Assembly: GCA_964408735.1 (NCBI GenBank)
Contig: CAYPAX010000042.1
Location: 1 to 37,069 of the forward strand
Length of the DNA stretch: 37,069 nt
Direction of reading: 5' to 3'
Origin: UBA7887 sp964408735
Lineage (GTDB): Bacteria > Pseudomonadota > Alphaproteobacteria > UBA7887
Part shown: positions 1 through 8,818 of the stretch, piece by piece
How positions within the stretch are numbered: position 1 is the stretch's first letter
How the letters are laid out: each line of letters opens with the position of its first letter
Program-made: the position numbers and the translations under genes
Notes under the pieces: model-generated
What the model was told of the DNA's origin: nothing
The model's database searches: none
Seen by the model: the letters and a program-made list of their open reading frames with translations, nothing else

Positions 1-80
1 TGGTCTCCGACAACCTGCGCAAAGGCGCCGCGCTCAACGCCGTGCAGATCGCCGAAGAGCTGATCCAGGGGTATCTGTAA
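1..80 (+). CDS. asd: Aspartate-semialdehyde dehydrogenase, C-terminal end (partial)
   Basis: Only the last 25 codons and the TAA stop are inside the window. They read VSDNLRKGAALNAVQIAEEL and then IQGYL. The DNLRKGAALNAVQIAE block is the very conserved C-terminus of aspartate-semialdehyde dehydrogenase. That enzyme reduces aspartyl phosphate in the pathway to lysine, threonine, methionine and diaminopimelate. The stop codon directly abuts the stop codon of the convergent cyclase gene, with no base between them. The catalytic residues lie outside the window, so the call rests on this tail alone. Confidence 0.85.
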   Translation, partial: VSDNLRKGAALNAVQIAEELIQGYL

Positions 81-1973
81 CTACTCCGGCACGCCGGCGG
101 CGCGGAAGGCTTCGGCGTAGCGCTCCAACAGCGCCTCGGGCTCGCGGCAGCAGCGGGTTCGCCTGGCGCGGTAGCCGGCGATGGAAAAGGCGGGAAAGAC
201 CGAGACCTGGGTCGCGGCCAACGCGCGCGCTTCGTCCAGCTTGCCGCCGTTGACCAGGGCCATGATCAGCTGCTCGTGGCCCTCGTGGTGGCTGCGCGAC
301 GAGCCGGCGGCGGCGGCAATGACCTGCCTGGCATAGGCCTCGGCAGCCTCGTAGTCACCCAGCGCATTGCGGTTCATGGCCAGGATGTTCTGCACGAAGC
401 CGTCGGGGATCGGCATCATGCGCTCGGCGCGATCGAGCAGCACGCCGGCCCTCTCGTAGCGGCCGGCATAATGGATAACCAGGCTCGCCGCGGTCAGGGC
501 AAAGCCGCTATTGGGGGCCAGCGTCACGCTGCGCTCGGCGAGGGTTATGGCATCCTCGACATTGCCGGTGAGGAATCGGATCATCGCCAGATTGGCGTAG
601 GCCTCCGACACATTCGCGTCTTTGGCAATCGCCGCCTCGGCATGGTGCGCACCCAGGGCGAGGTTTTTCTCCTGGTCCTCGAGCGGCCCGAAAAAGCGCC
701 CGTCCCAGCTATAGGTCCAGCTCAGCATGGCCTCGGCTTGTGCATAGTCGGGATCGAGCGCCAGCGCCTCCTGAAAGCTCTCGCGTGACAGGGTGATGGC
801 ACGCGCCGAGAAATTGTAGATGTGGGCCCGGCCGGCCTCGAAGGCACGCCAGGCATCCAGGTTCTTGGTGCCGCCATGCCAGGCGAGCGCGGCGCTGCCT
901 TCGGTGAGGTTGACCTGCATGGCGCCGACGATGGCCAGCGTGATCTCGTCCTGGACCGCGAAGAGATCGGTCACGGGGCGGTCGAAGCGCTCGCTCCAGA
1001 CATGATTGCCGTCGAGCGCGTCGACGAGCTGGGCGGTGACGCGGATGCGCTCGCCGGCAAGCTGCACCGAGCCTTCGAGCACGTAGCGCACGCCCTGCTC
1101 CTCGGCCACCTGGCGCACGTCCACGGCACGGCCCTTGTAGGTGAAGGTGGAGTTGCGCGCGATCACCAGCATGCCGCGGGTCTGGGCAAGGATGGCGATG
1201 ATGTTCTCGGACAGGCCGTCGGCGATGTATTCGTGCTCGGCGTTGCCCGACATGTTGTCGAACGGCAGGACGGCGATCGACGGCTCGTCGGCGGCCGGTT
1301 CCGGCGCCTCGGCCACAGTCTCTTCACCGGCGGGCAGGAGCGCCCAGATGCCGACCGCCAAAGCAACCGCGACGGCGGCTGCCGCGGCATAGAGGATGCC
1401 ACGCCGCTTCGCCGGCTTGGCCGCGGCGGTCGATGCGGCTATGCCTTCCGCCAGCACGCGATAGGCACGCACGGGCTCGGCGACGTTCTTGACCTGGTGG
1501 GCGCCGGCATCGGCGAAATCCAGGTCCGGGTCGCGGCGCACCTGGGCATAGGCGAACTCGGAGATCATCACGCCGCCGGCATCGGCCAGGCTTTCGAGGC
1601 GCGCGGCAACATTGACGCCATCGCCATAGACCGTGCCGTCGTCGCCCTCGCGGATATCGCCGAGGTTGATGCCCACGCGGAAATCCATGCGCCGGGCATC
1701 GGAGAGGTCTTCGTTGCGCGCCGCCAGCGCGACCTGCGCCGCCACCGCTGCCGAGACGGCGCCCGCGGCACTGTTGAACACGGCCAACACACTGTCGCCC
1801 GCCATATCGACCACGCGGCCCTCATTGGCCTCGATATGGCCGCGGAAGATGTCGCGGTAGTCGCCGATGGTGGCGATCGTCGCGGTCTCGTCGTCGGCCA
1901 TCAGGCGCGTATAGCCGACGACATCCGCCGCCAGTATCGCCGCCAGCCGTTGTTTGACCTCAGGCGCTGCCAT
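81..1973 (-). CDS. Class III adenylate/guanylate cyclase with TolB-like and TPR domains (copy 1)
   Basis: This 630-residue protein has an N-terminal class III cyclase domain (about 8-175), one membrane helix (about 194-213), a TolB/FlgO-like domain (about 230-350) that starts at SIAVLPFDNMSG, and TPR-like helices to the end. Metal-binding Asp17 and Asp60 are present, as are Asn121 and Arg125 of the NVAAR motif. The usual purine-selecting Lys is Asp56 and its partner is Thr114, so the nucleotide used is uncertain. The catalytic domain should be cytoplasmic and the TolB/TPR part periplasmic if the helix is a single pass; this is inference. The start is ATG. It lies 24 nt after a promoter shared with its neighbours. 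Expected product is a cyclic nucleotide made in response to a signal sensed by the TolB/TPR half. The C-terminus ends AAGVPE, a family-like tail. Confidence 0.9.
   Translation of the reverse strand: MAAPEVKQRLAAILAADVVGYTRLMADDETATIATIGDYRDIFRGHIEANEGRVVDMAGDSVLAVFNSAAGAVSAAVAAQVALAARNEDLSDARRMDFRVGINLGDIREGDDGTVYGDGVNVAARLESLADAGGVMISEFAYAQVRRDPDLDFADAGAHQVKNVAEPVRAYRVLAEGIAASTAAAKPAKRRGILYAAAAAVAVALAVGIWALLPAGEETVAEAPEPAADEPSIAVLPFDNMSGNAEHEYIADGLSENIIAILAQTRGMLVIARNSTFTYKGRAVDVRQVAEEQGVRYVLEGSVQLAGERIRVTAQLVDALDGNHVWSERFDRPVTDLFAVQDEITLAIVGAMQVNLTEGSAALAWHGGTKNLDAWRAFEAGRAHIYNFSARAITLSRESFQEALALDPDYAQAEAMLSWTYSWDGRFFGPLEDQEKNLALGAHHAEAAIAKDANVSEAYANLAMIRFLTGNVEDAITLAERSVTLAPNSGFALTAASLVIHYAGRYERAGVLLDRAERMMPIPDGFVQNILAMNRNALGDYEAAEAYARQVIAAAAGSSRSHHEGHEQLIMALVNGGKLDEARALAATQVSVFPAFSIAGYRARRTRCCREPEALLERYAEAFRAAGVPE
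1131..1184. repeat. 54-bp exact repeat, copy A
   Basis: These 54 bases are identical, on the same strand, to 4281-4334. They code for part of the TolB-like domain, around RGMLVIARNSTFTYKG, in copies 1 and 2 of the cyclase array. Flanking sequence is similar but not identical, which suggests recent duplication or gene conversion. Confidence 0.9.
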
Positions 1974-1996
1974 GAAGGCTCCCTTCCCAGGCCATG

Positions 1997-2025
1997 ATGG
2001 TAGGCGTAGGGCGGCTTGCGTTCAA
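1997..2025 (-). promoter_or_regulatory. Promoter of cyclase copy 1
   Basis: On the minus strand TTGAAC (2020-2025) and TACCAT (1997-2002) are separated by exactly 17 nt, the sigma-70 layout. The -10 box ends 23 nt before the ATG. The same arrangement stands before every cyclase gene in this window, which makes chance unlikely. The TGA stop of the upstream cyclase (2022-2024) lies inside the -35 box. Confidence 0.7.
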
Positions 2026-5000
2026 TGCTCCGGCAGCCCGGCCTTGCGCAGGCCAACCGCCATGCGCTCGATCAAATCATCCTCGTGGTTCCACAATCTG
2101 CCGCGCTCGTGCCAGGTTTCGATCGAATAGCCCGGATACAGCTCGTGCAAGTTCGCCACGGCGTCAGCCGCCTTATCCGCCATCCCAAGCTGGCCATACA
2201 CCGCTGCCAGCACAACATAGGTTGCGAAATAGCCGGGCATGTTGATGCGCCGGGCCGCGGCCAGCGCGTCTGCATAGAGCCCTTGCCGGTAGGCGTCATA
2301 GAAGTACAGGAAGTGGTACCAGGTCTGGTGATGCGGGCTGAGCGCGATGGCCCACGCCATGAGAGACCTGCCGCGCTCCCAGCTTCCGCTCAAGGCCAGG
2401 TGCGCGCCGGCTGTCGCAAGCATGTACGAGTCGTTGGGTGCAAGCTCGATCGCACGATCTGCTTCCTCAAGAAATACCCCCATGTCATGGCGGAAGAAGG
2501 CCGTCCTGGCCAAGTTCCAGTGCGCCAGCGCCGATTTGGGATCAAGCTCGATGGCCCTCCGGGCATAGGACAACGCACGATCCAATGGCGCTGCCAGATC
2601 GGGTCGCGGGTTGAAGCCGAACAAGAACTCGTCGACCGTGATACCCGCGAAACGCGCCAATGCCTGGGCGTAATTCGGCTCCTCGGCTATGACATGCTCA
2701 AGGCAGGCGCGAGCATCGAGGTGGGCATCAGGCGTGATGACGCGCCAATATTCGCCGGCGCGGAGCACGCATTCGTAACTCGCCAAGTCGGCGGGCGCTT
2801 TTCCTTCCGACGCGCTGACCACGGCCAGCGAGATAACGCTGTCACCGCTGGCGATGGCGCCGACCACGCGCTCGGTGATGTCGTCCTGGATGGCGAAGAT
2901 GCTGTCTGCCGACAGGTCCCGGTCGTAGGTCTCGGCCCAGAGATGGGTGCCGTCGTCAGCGTCAAGCAACTGGGCGATCACGCGGATGTCGTTTTCGGAC
3001 CGCCGTACGCTGCCTTCGAGCACGTAGGTGGCGCCGAGATCCTGGGCGACGGCGCGCACGTCCACGCTCTCGCCGCGATAGCGGAACGACGAGTTGCGCG
3101 CGATGACGCCGATATCGGCAAAGCGCGCCAGGCGCGTGATGATGTCCTCGGCAATGCCGTCAGCGAAAAACTGCTGTTCAGGCTCCTCGCTCAGGGCATC
3201 GAAAGGCAGCACGGCAATGACGGGGCGGACGGCCTCCGCCCCGGGCGGATGCTCGGGCACGCCGGCGGCACGCAGCAGGCTTACATAGGTTGCCACCGCT
3301 TCCGGGGGATATGCGCCGGGGCCCGCGAGCCAGCCGCTGTTGGAATCGATCGAATAGCCTGGCGTTTCCTCGAGGCGCTGGGCGATGGCGCGGCGCGCTT
3401 CCTCATGGCGGCTGAGGCCGCCAAGTGAGGCGATGCGAATCCTTGCCTGCCAACCGGGGACGACATCCGCCCCGGCCGCCTGGAGGGCGTCAAGCGCCTG
3501 CTCGTGGCGACCGGCGAAAAGATGGCTTTCGGCTATCACCATGGGATACCAGTTGAGGTAAGTCGGGCTCAGCCGCATCGCCTGCTGCATCAGGGCGATG
3601 GCGCGATCGGGCTGTCCGAACGGATAGAGCGCGAGAGCCGCCATGCCCAGCACGTAGCCGTGGTTGGGGCCGAGCCGAAGGGCGATCTCGGCCTGCTCGA
3701 CCGCCCGCTCGTACTCGCCACGGGAACGCTGGATCAGGGCTAGGATCACATGCGCGTCAGGCGATTCGTTGTCGATCGCGACCGCCTGCTCGGCATAGCT
3801 CAACGCCTGGTCCAGGCTCTCTTCGGCGTTCGCGCTGAAGCGAAAGATCACATCAAGGCGGTGAGTGTTGCCGATTTGCGCCAGGGCGAGCGCGAATGTC
3901 GGGTCGATCGCCACGGCCTGCTCGAACAGGCGGCGGGCTTCAGCCACACCGTCCGAGGTGAAGCGCAGCAGGTGCTGGCGGCCGCGCTGGAACAGGCTCC
4001 AGGCTTCCAGGCTCTTGGTGCCGCCGCGCCAGACCAACGCATGCGGGCCTTCTGTGAGCTGGACCTGAAGGGCGCTGACGACGTTCAAGGTGATATCGTC
4101 CTGCACCGCGAAGACGTCGTCGAGGGCGCGATCGTAGCGCTCGCTCCACAGATGATTGCCGGTCAGCGCATCGATCAGCTGCGCCGTCGCCCGCAGGCGC
4201 TCGCCGACCACCTGGATCGAGCCTTCGAGCACGTAGCGGACGCCAAGCGCCTCGGCGACCTCCTGCACCTTCACGGCCTCGCCCTTGTAGGTGAAGGTGG
4301 AGTTGCGCGCGATCACCAGCATGCCGCGGGTCTGCGACAGCGCCGAGATGATGTTCTCCGACAGGCCGTCGGCGACGAAATCGTGCTCTTCGGTGGCGGA
4401 GAGATTGTCGAACGGCAACACCGCGATCGACGGCTCCTCAGGCAGCGGATGGGCCATGCGCTCGACCGAGGCGGTCTCCACGGCGGGCGGTCGTTGCGTC
4501 TGCCAAAATGCGATGCCGGCAATGACAAGCGCCGCCACCGCCAGCGCCGCGCGCAGCACGGTTCGGCGACGCGGCGCTTTTTGCGGCGCGGCGCCGGGCG
4601 CCAGCACACGGTAGGCCCGCACGGGATCGGCGATGTTCTTGACCGCGTGGCTGCCGGCATCCGCGAAGGCCATGTCGGGGTTGCGGCGCACCTGCTGGTA
4701 GGCGAACTCCGAGATCATCACGCCGCCGGGCTCGGCCAGGCCTTCGAGGCGCGCCGCGACGTTGACGCCATCGCCGTAGACCGTGCCGTCGTCGGCCTCG
4801 CGAATGTCGCCGAGATTGACGCCGATACGGAACAGCATCCGCCGTGCCGGTTCCAGGGCGGCGTTGCGCTCGGCGAGCGCGGTCTGGGTGGCGACGGCGG
4901 CCGCGACGGCGCCGGCCGCGCTATCGAAGACGGCGAGGATGCTGTCGCCGGCCATGTCAACGACGCGCCCGCCATTGGCCTCGATCTGCTCGCGGAAAAT

Positions 5001-5123
5001 GTTGCGATAGTCGGTGATGGCGGTGATGGTGGCCGGCTCGTCCTCGCCCATCAGGCGCGAATAGCCGGCGACATCCGCCGCCAGAATCGCCGCCAGCTTT
5101 TGCCGCACCTCGGGCTCAGCCAT
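2022..5123 (-). CDS. Chimeric class III cyclase with two TolB-like/TPR modules (copy 2)
   Basis: At 1033 residues this is much longer than the roughly 600 residues of copies 1 and 4. It has a cyclase domain (8-175; Asp17, Asp60, Asn121, Arg125 kept; Asp56 and Thr114 at the purine-selecting positions), a membrane helix (about 189-207), a first TolB-like domain (230-355) and TPRs. Residues 618-625, LRAAGVPEH, then match the natural C-terminus of the paralogues. A second TolB-like domain starts at 634 (VIAVLPFDALSEE) and a second TPR array runs to the end, finishing LRKAGLPEH. Module 1 is closest to copy 1. Module 2 is closest to the sensor half of copy 3, sharing the FGFN-RP and MP-YF blocks. 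I infer a fusion between tandem neighbours that lost a stop codon and a cyclase domain. ATG start. Confidence 0.9.
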   Translation of the reverse strand: MAEPEVRQKLAAILAADVAGYSRLMGEDEPATITAITDYRNIFREQIEANGGRVVDMAGDSILAVFDSAAGAVAAAVATQTALAERNAALEPARRMLFRIGVNLGDIREADDGTVYGDGVNVAARLEGLAEPGGVMISEFAYQQVRRNPDMAFADAGSHAVKNIADPVRAYRVLAPGAAPQKAPRRRTVLRAALAVAALVIAGIAFWQTQRPPAVETASVERMAHPLPEEPSIAVLPFDNLSATEEHDFVADGLSENIISALSQTRGMLVIARNSTFTYKGEAVKVQEVAEALGVRYVLEGSIQVVGERLRATAQLIDALTGNHLWSERYDRALDDVFAVQDDITLNVVSALQVQLTEGPHALVWRGGTKSLEAWSLFQRGRQHLLRFTSDGVAEARRLFEQAVAIDPTFALALAQIGNTHRLDVIFRFSANAEESLDQALSYAEQAVAIDNESPDAHVILALIQRSRGEYERAVEQAEIALRLGPNHGYVLGMAALALYPFGQPDRAIALMQQAMRLSPTYLNWYPMVIAESHLFAGRHEQALDALQAAGADVVPGWQARIRIASLGGLSRHEEARRAIAQRLEETPGYSIDSNSGWLAGPGAYPPEAVATYVSLLRAAGVPEHPPGAEAVRPVIAVLPFDALSEEPEQQFFADGIAEDIITRLARFADIGVIARNSSFRYRGESVDVRAVAQDLGATYVLEGSVRRSENDIRVIAQLLDADDGTHLWAETYDRDLSADSIFAIQDDITERVVGAIASGDSVISLAVVSASEGKAPADLASYECVLRAGEYWRVITPDAHLDARACLEHVIAEEPNYAQALARFAGITVDEFLFGFNPRPDLAAPLDRALSYARRAIELDPKSALAHWNLARTAFFRHDMGVFLEEADRAIELAPNDSYMLATAGAHLALSGSWERGRSLMAWAIALSPHHQTWYHFLYFYDAYRQGLYADALAAARRINMPGYFATYVVLAAVYGQLGMADKAADAVANLHELYPGYSIETWHERGRLWNHEDDLIERMAVGLRKAGLPEH
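4281..4334. repeat. 54-bp exact repeat, copy B
   Basis: Identical to 1131-1184. It lies in the first TolB-like module of cyclase copy 2, and supports a close common origin of that module and copy 1. Confidence 0.9.
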
Positions 5124-5149
5124 GCCCGTCCCCTTATCACCCGAGGGTT

Positions 5150-5178
5150 ATGGTAGGCGCGGCGCGCGGCGGGTTCAA
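5150..5178 (-). promoter_or_regulatory. Promoter of cyclase copy 2
   Basis: Minus-strand TTGAAC (5173-5178), 17 nt, TACCAT (5150-5155), ending 26 nt before the ATG. The TGA stop of copy 3 (5175-5177) falls inside the -35 box, exactly as at the copy 1 promoter, so the promoter appears to have been duplicated with the gene end. Confidence 0.7.
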
Positions 5179-7757
5179 TGCTCCGGCAGTCCCGCCAGGC
5201 GCAGCCCGTCGCCAAGGCGCGCGATCAGGGGATAGGTGTGGTTTGATTGTTGCAGCATCTCGGTAGTGCTGCGGATGGAGGCATCGGGCGAGAGCGCACG
5301 CAGGGCCGCGACCGCGTCCGCCGCGTCGGCGGTCATGCCGAGCTGGCCGTAGACGGCGGCGCGCAGCAGGTGTGCCTGGGTGCCATCCGGCATGGCCTGC
5401 GCCGCGGCCAGCGCGGCCTCGTCGTCGCCGCGGCCATAGGCCTCGAAGAAAGCCGCGGCATGGCGCCACGAGCGCTGTCGCGGATCGAGATCGGCGGCCT
5501 CGTCGAGCAGCGCCATGCCGCGACGGCAATCGCCGCGAACGCAGAGCTGGGCGCCGGCCATGGCCCGCAGGAGGGCGTCGTCAGGGGCGAGCCGCAAGGT
5601 CTCCTCAAGCGCACTGTCGGAGCGTTCGAAAGACTTGCGGAAGAAGGCGACCCGCGCCAGCGCCCAATGCGCCCAGGCGGACTCCGGATCGAGCCCTATG
5701 GCGCGCTCGGCCGTGGTCAGGGCACGGTTCAGCGCCGGCCCGCCGCCGCTTTGGGCATTGAAGCCGTAGAGCGATTCATCGACCGTCAGCAACGCCGACA
5801 AGGCCACGGCCTCGGCGTTTTCCGGCTGCTCGTCGACACAGTCGCGAGCGGCCAAATGTGCCGCCTCCGTGCCCTGGCGCCAGAACGCCTCCGCAAGAGC
5901 GAAGCAGTCGTCGCCAGAGATAGGCAAGCCCGCTTTCGCCAGCGCTGCCGCCAGGGGCCCGCCGAGCCCGCCGAGACCGTTCCATTTGGCAATGATCTCC
6001 GATGCCTGGCTAGGGAACTCGGGATACAGCGCCAGGATCCGGGCGACCGCGGCCTCGGCTTCCGCCTGCCTGCCAAGCTCCGCATAGACCGCGGCATAGC
6101 GCACATGGGTGAAATAGTAGTCGGGCATGTGGGTCTTCCGCAGCAGCGCCAGGGCGGCCTCGAACTCAGCCAGCCGGTAGTGGTTCCAGAACAGCGGCAG
6201 ATAGTACAGATCGGGGTGGTAAGGGTTGAGCGCCATGGCCTTTTCGATAAGGCTCGCGGCGCGCTGCCATTCGCCGGCATTGCCGATCAGCGAGGCAAGC
6301 TCGGCCAGCACCGTCGCATTGTTCGGATTGAGCGCCAGGGCGTGCTCCGCCGCGGCGCGGAACTGCTCGAGCTCATGGCGGAAGAAGTGCACGCGTGCCA
6401 TGGCCAGCTGGGCGAACTGGCTGCGCTCGTCGAGCGCCACCGCGCGTTGGGCCGCATCCAGTGCCCGGTCGAGCGCACCGGGGCGCGTGTTGAAGCCGAA
6501 GCGCATCTCGTCGAGATAAATCACCGACAGCCAGGCCCAGGCATCGACATAGCCCGGCTCGGCCGCCACCGCGGCCTCCAGACAGTCGCGGCTTTGGCGA
6601 TGGCTCTCGGGCGACAGGGTGGCGACGTGCGCCACCGCGCGCAGCACGCACTGATAGGCGCTGAGGCTATCGGTCGGCACCGCGCGCGTCGCGCTGAGGT
6701 CGGTCTGGCCGATGATGCCGTGTGAGTCCGCGATCGTCGAGACGACCTGCCGGGTGATGTCGTCCTGCACCGCGAACAGGTTTGCCGTGGTCAGGCTGCG
6801 CTCGTAGGTCTCGCTCCAGACATGGGAGCCGGTCGTCGCATCGAGCAGCTTGACGGCGACGCGGATGAAGTCGTCGGCGCGGCGCACGCTGCCTTCGAGC
6901 ACATAGCCGGCGCCCAGTTCCTCGGCCGCTGCCGCGCCGCTGCCGAAGCGGGCCGTGCTGTCGCGCGCGATGACGAACAGATTGCGATAGCGCGTGAGGG
7001 CAGTGATGACCTCCTCGGTCAGCCCTGCGGCGAAGGCCGATGTCTGCGCCGGCTCGTCGAGATCGACAAACGGCAGCACGGCAATGGAAGGGCCTGCCGG
7101 CAAGGCCAGGATCGGGTCGGCGGCAATGTCAGGAGACTCTTCGGGCCATATCGCCAGCGACGCCAACACGACCAGCGCAGCCGCGGCCGCGGCAAGTGCG
7201 AGCTTCGCGCTACGGCGCGCCGGCCGCGCATCGTCGCCCAGGCCCCAGACGCGCACGGGCCGGGCGATGTTCTTGACCCGGTGGCTGCCCTGATCGGCGA
7301 AAGCCACGTCGAGGCGGCCGGCGACCTCTTCGTGGACCTTGCCGGAGACGCTGACGCCACCGGGCGCCGCCAGCGCCTCGACGCGCGCCGCTATGTTGAC
7401 GCCATCGCCATAGACGGTGCCGTCGTCCTGCTCGTGCACGTCACCGGTATTGAGGCCGATGCGCCAGGCCATGCGGCGGTCTGCCGGCAGGCCTGCATTG
7501 TATTCCGCAAGCTCGGCCTGCACCGCCATTGCCGCCTCGGCCGCGCCGATAGCGGTATCGAATACGGCCAGCACACTGTCGCCGGCGGTGTCTACCACGC
7601 GACCGCCATGCTCCGCGATGTGCTGCCGAAAGACTGCCCGGCAATGGTTGAGCGAGGCAATCGTCGCACGCTCGTCATCGCCCATCAGCCGTGAGTAGCC
7701 GGCAACATCCGCCGCCAGAATCGCCGCCAGCCTTTGTCTGACCTCAGGCTCGTCCAT
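5175..7757 (-). CDS. Class III cyclase with TolB-like domain and doubled TPR array (copy 3)
   Basis: From the ATG at 7757 the protein is 860 residues and begins MDEPEVRQRL, aligning with the paralogues; an in-frame TTG 18 nt upstream is less likely. It has a cyclase domain (8-175; Asp17, Asp60, Asn121, Arg125; Asp56 and Thr114 at the selectivity positions), a membrane helix (about 184-204) and a TolB-like domain (about 222-345). A TPR array then runs to the internal tail-like motif KAGLP (608-612). A second TPR-like array follows without its own TolB domain and ends RLAGLPEH. The second array resembles the first and the end of copy 2 (LTVDESLYGFN against ITVDEFLFGFN). The TolB region carries several substitutions compared with the other copies (VIARDSTARFGSG). 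It is probably a membrane-bound signal-dependent cyclase. Confidence 0.88.
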   Translation of the reverse strand: MDEPEVRQRLAAILAADVAGYSRLMGDDERATIASLNHCRAVFRQHIAEHGGRVVDTAGDSVLAVFDTAIGAAEAAMAVQAELAEYNAGLPADRRMAWRIGLNTGDVHEQDDGTVYGDGVNIAARVEALAAPGGVSVSGKVHEEVAGRLDVAFADQGSHRVKNIARPVRVWGLGDDARPARRSAKLALAAAAAALVVLASLAIWPEESPDIAADPILALPAGPSIAVLPFVDLDEPAQTSAFAAGLTEEVITALTRYRNLFVIARDSTARFGSGAAAAEELGAGYVLEGSVRRADDFIRVAVKLLDATTGSHVWSETYERSLTTANLFAVQDDITRQVVSTIADSHGIIGQTDLSATRAVPTDSLSAYQCVLRAVAHVATLSPESHRQSRDCLEAAVAAEPGYVDAWAWLSVIYLDEMRFGFNTRPGALDRALDAAQRAVALDERSQFAQLAMARVHFFRHELEQFRAAAEHALALNPNNATVLAELASLIGNAGEWQRAASLIEKAMALNPYHPDLYYLPLFWNHYRLAEFEAALALLRKTHMPDYYFTHVRYAAVYAELGRQAEAEAAVARILALYPEFPSQASEIIAKWNGLGGLGGPLAAALAKAGLPISGDDCFALAEAFWRQGTEAAHLAARDCVDEQPENAEAVALSALLTVDESLYGFNAQSGGGPALNRALTTAERAIGLDPESAWAHWALARVAFFRKSFERSDSALEETLRLAPDDALLRAMAGAQLCVRGDCRRGMALLDEAADLDPRQRSWRHAAAFFEAYGRGDDEAALAAAQAMPDGTQAHLLRAAVYGQLGMTADAADAVAALRALSPDASIRSTTEMLQQSNHTYPLIARLGDGLRLAGLPEH

Positions 7758-7780
7758 GCTCCCTCGCTCTCGCAAGGCCC

Positions 7781-7809
7781 ATGGTAGGCGGCAGCGCTGG
7801 CTTGTTCAA
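7781..7809 (-). promoter_or_regulatory. Promoter of cyclase copy 3
   Basis: Minus-strand TTGAAC (7804-7809), 17 nt, TACCAT (7781-7786), ending 23 nt before the ATG at 7757. The bases CATTGAAC around the -35 box match the stop-codon context seen at copies 1 and 2. Here no cyclase lies upstream, so they look like a relic of a former neighbour. Confidence 0.7.
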
Positions 7810-7838
7810 TGGGCCGTGGTATAAGCGGGCGCAACAGG

Positions 7839-8789
7839 ATGCGTGTCAGAGCCATGGTTTGTCGCACTCTCGGATCGCCCGAGGGCTTGGCGACGGAGAC
7901 GATCGAGCTGCCCGAGCCGGGGCCGGACGAAGCGTTGGTGCGCATCTCCCATGCGGGGGTCAATTTTCCCGACAAGCTTGTCGTCGAAGGCAACTACCAG
8001 CACAAGCCTGAGCTGCCCTTCGTGCCCGGCCGGGAGATCGCCGGGACGGTCGCCGCCACAGGCCAGACGGTGATGGCAAGCGTCAACTTCGGCGGCTTTG
8101 CCGAAGCCGCGGTGGTGCCGCTGCGGGCGCTTCGGCCCGTTCCTGAGGGCCTGAGCATGGCGCAAGCGGCCGCCTTCCCGGTGGCCACGAATACGGCATA
8201 CGTGGCGCTTGTGGAGCGCGGCGATCTTTCGGCGGGCGAGGTCGTGCTCGTTCTCGGTGCGGCAGGCGGCGTCGGCCTGGCAACGGTACAGCTCGCCACT
8301 GCGCTCGGCGCGACGGTTATCGCCATAGGCAGTAGCGAGGCAAAGCGGCAAGCGGCCCTCGCGGCGGGCGCCGACCATGCGCTCGAACCGGGCACGGACC
8401 TCAAGGAACGCGTGCTGGCGCTGAGCGGGGGCCACGGCGCCGATATCGTCTTCGATCCGGTCGGCGGCGATGCCTTCGATGCCGCCATCCGCACCCTCGC
8501 CTGGGACGGCCGCTATCTGGTGGTGGGCTTCGCCGCCGGGCGCATCCCGACCCTGCGCATCAATCGCGCCCTGATCAAGGGCATCTCGGTGATCGGCGTG
8601 CGCGCCGGCGAGCACGTCCGGCAAAATACTGAGCGGGGGCCGATCATCCGCGCCGCTGTCGACGCCCTGGCGGCTGCCGGCAAGCTCACCCCGCGCCTCC
8701 ATGCGGAATTGCCTTTGGCACAAGCCAGCGACGCTTTGCGCCTGCTGGACAGCCGTGCCGTTATCGGCAAGGTGGTGCTGGCGACGTAA
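7839..8789 (+). CDS. Zinc-free MDR oxidoreductase, NADPH:quinone reductase-like
   Basis: A 316-residue medium-chain reductase: a GroES-like N-terminal half (about 1-120) and a Rossmann half with VLGAAGGVG at about 138-146. The C-terminal part (VIGVRAGEH, SRAVIGKVVL) is typical of quinone oxidoreductase family members that use NADPH and lack zinc; I see no zinc-binding Cys cluster. Several in-frame ATGs exist (7809, 7839, 7854). I chose 7839 because it gives the normal short N-terminus MRVRAMVCRTLG. The gene stands on the opposite strand between cyclase copies 3 and 4, interrupting the array. The physiological substrate cannot be read from sequence. Confidence 0.85.
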   Translation: MRVRAMVCRTLGSPEGLATETIELPEPGPDEALVRISHAGVNFPDKLVVEGNYQHKPELPFVPGREIAGTVAATGQTVMASVNFGGFAEAAVVPLRALRPVPEGLSMAQAAAFPVATNTAYVALVERGDLSAGEVVLVLGAAGGVGLATVQLATALGATVIAIGSSEAKRQAALAAGADHALEPGTDLKERVLALSGGHGADIVFDPVGGDAFDAAIRTLAWDGRYLVVGFAAGRIPTLRINRALIKGISVIGVRAGEHVRQNTERGPIIRAAVDALAAAGKLTPRLHAELPLAQASDALRLLDSRAVIGKVVLAT

Positions 8790-8818
8790 CCCCTAAAGAC
8801 ACGGCGCCTCGCACTCCT

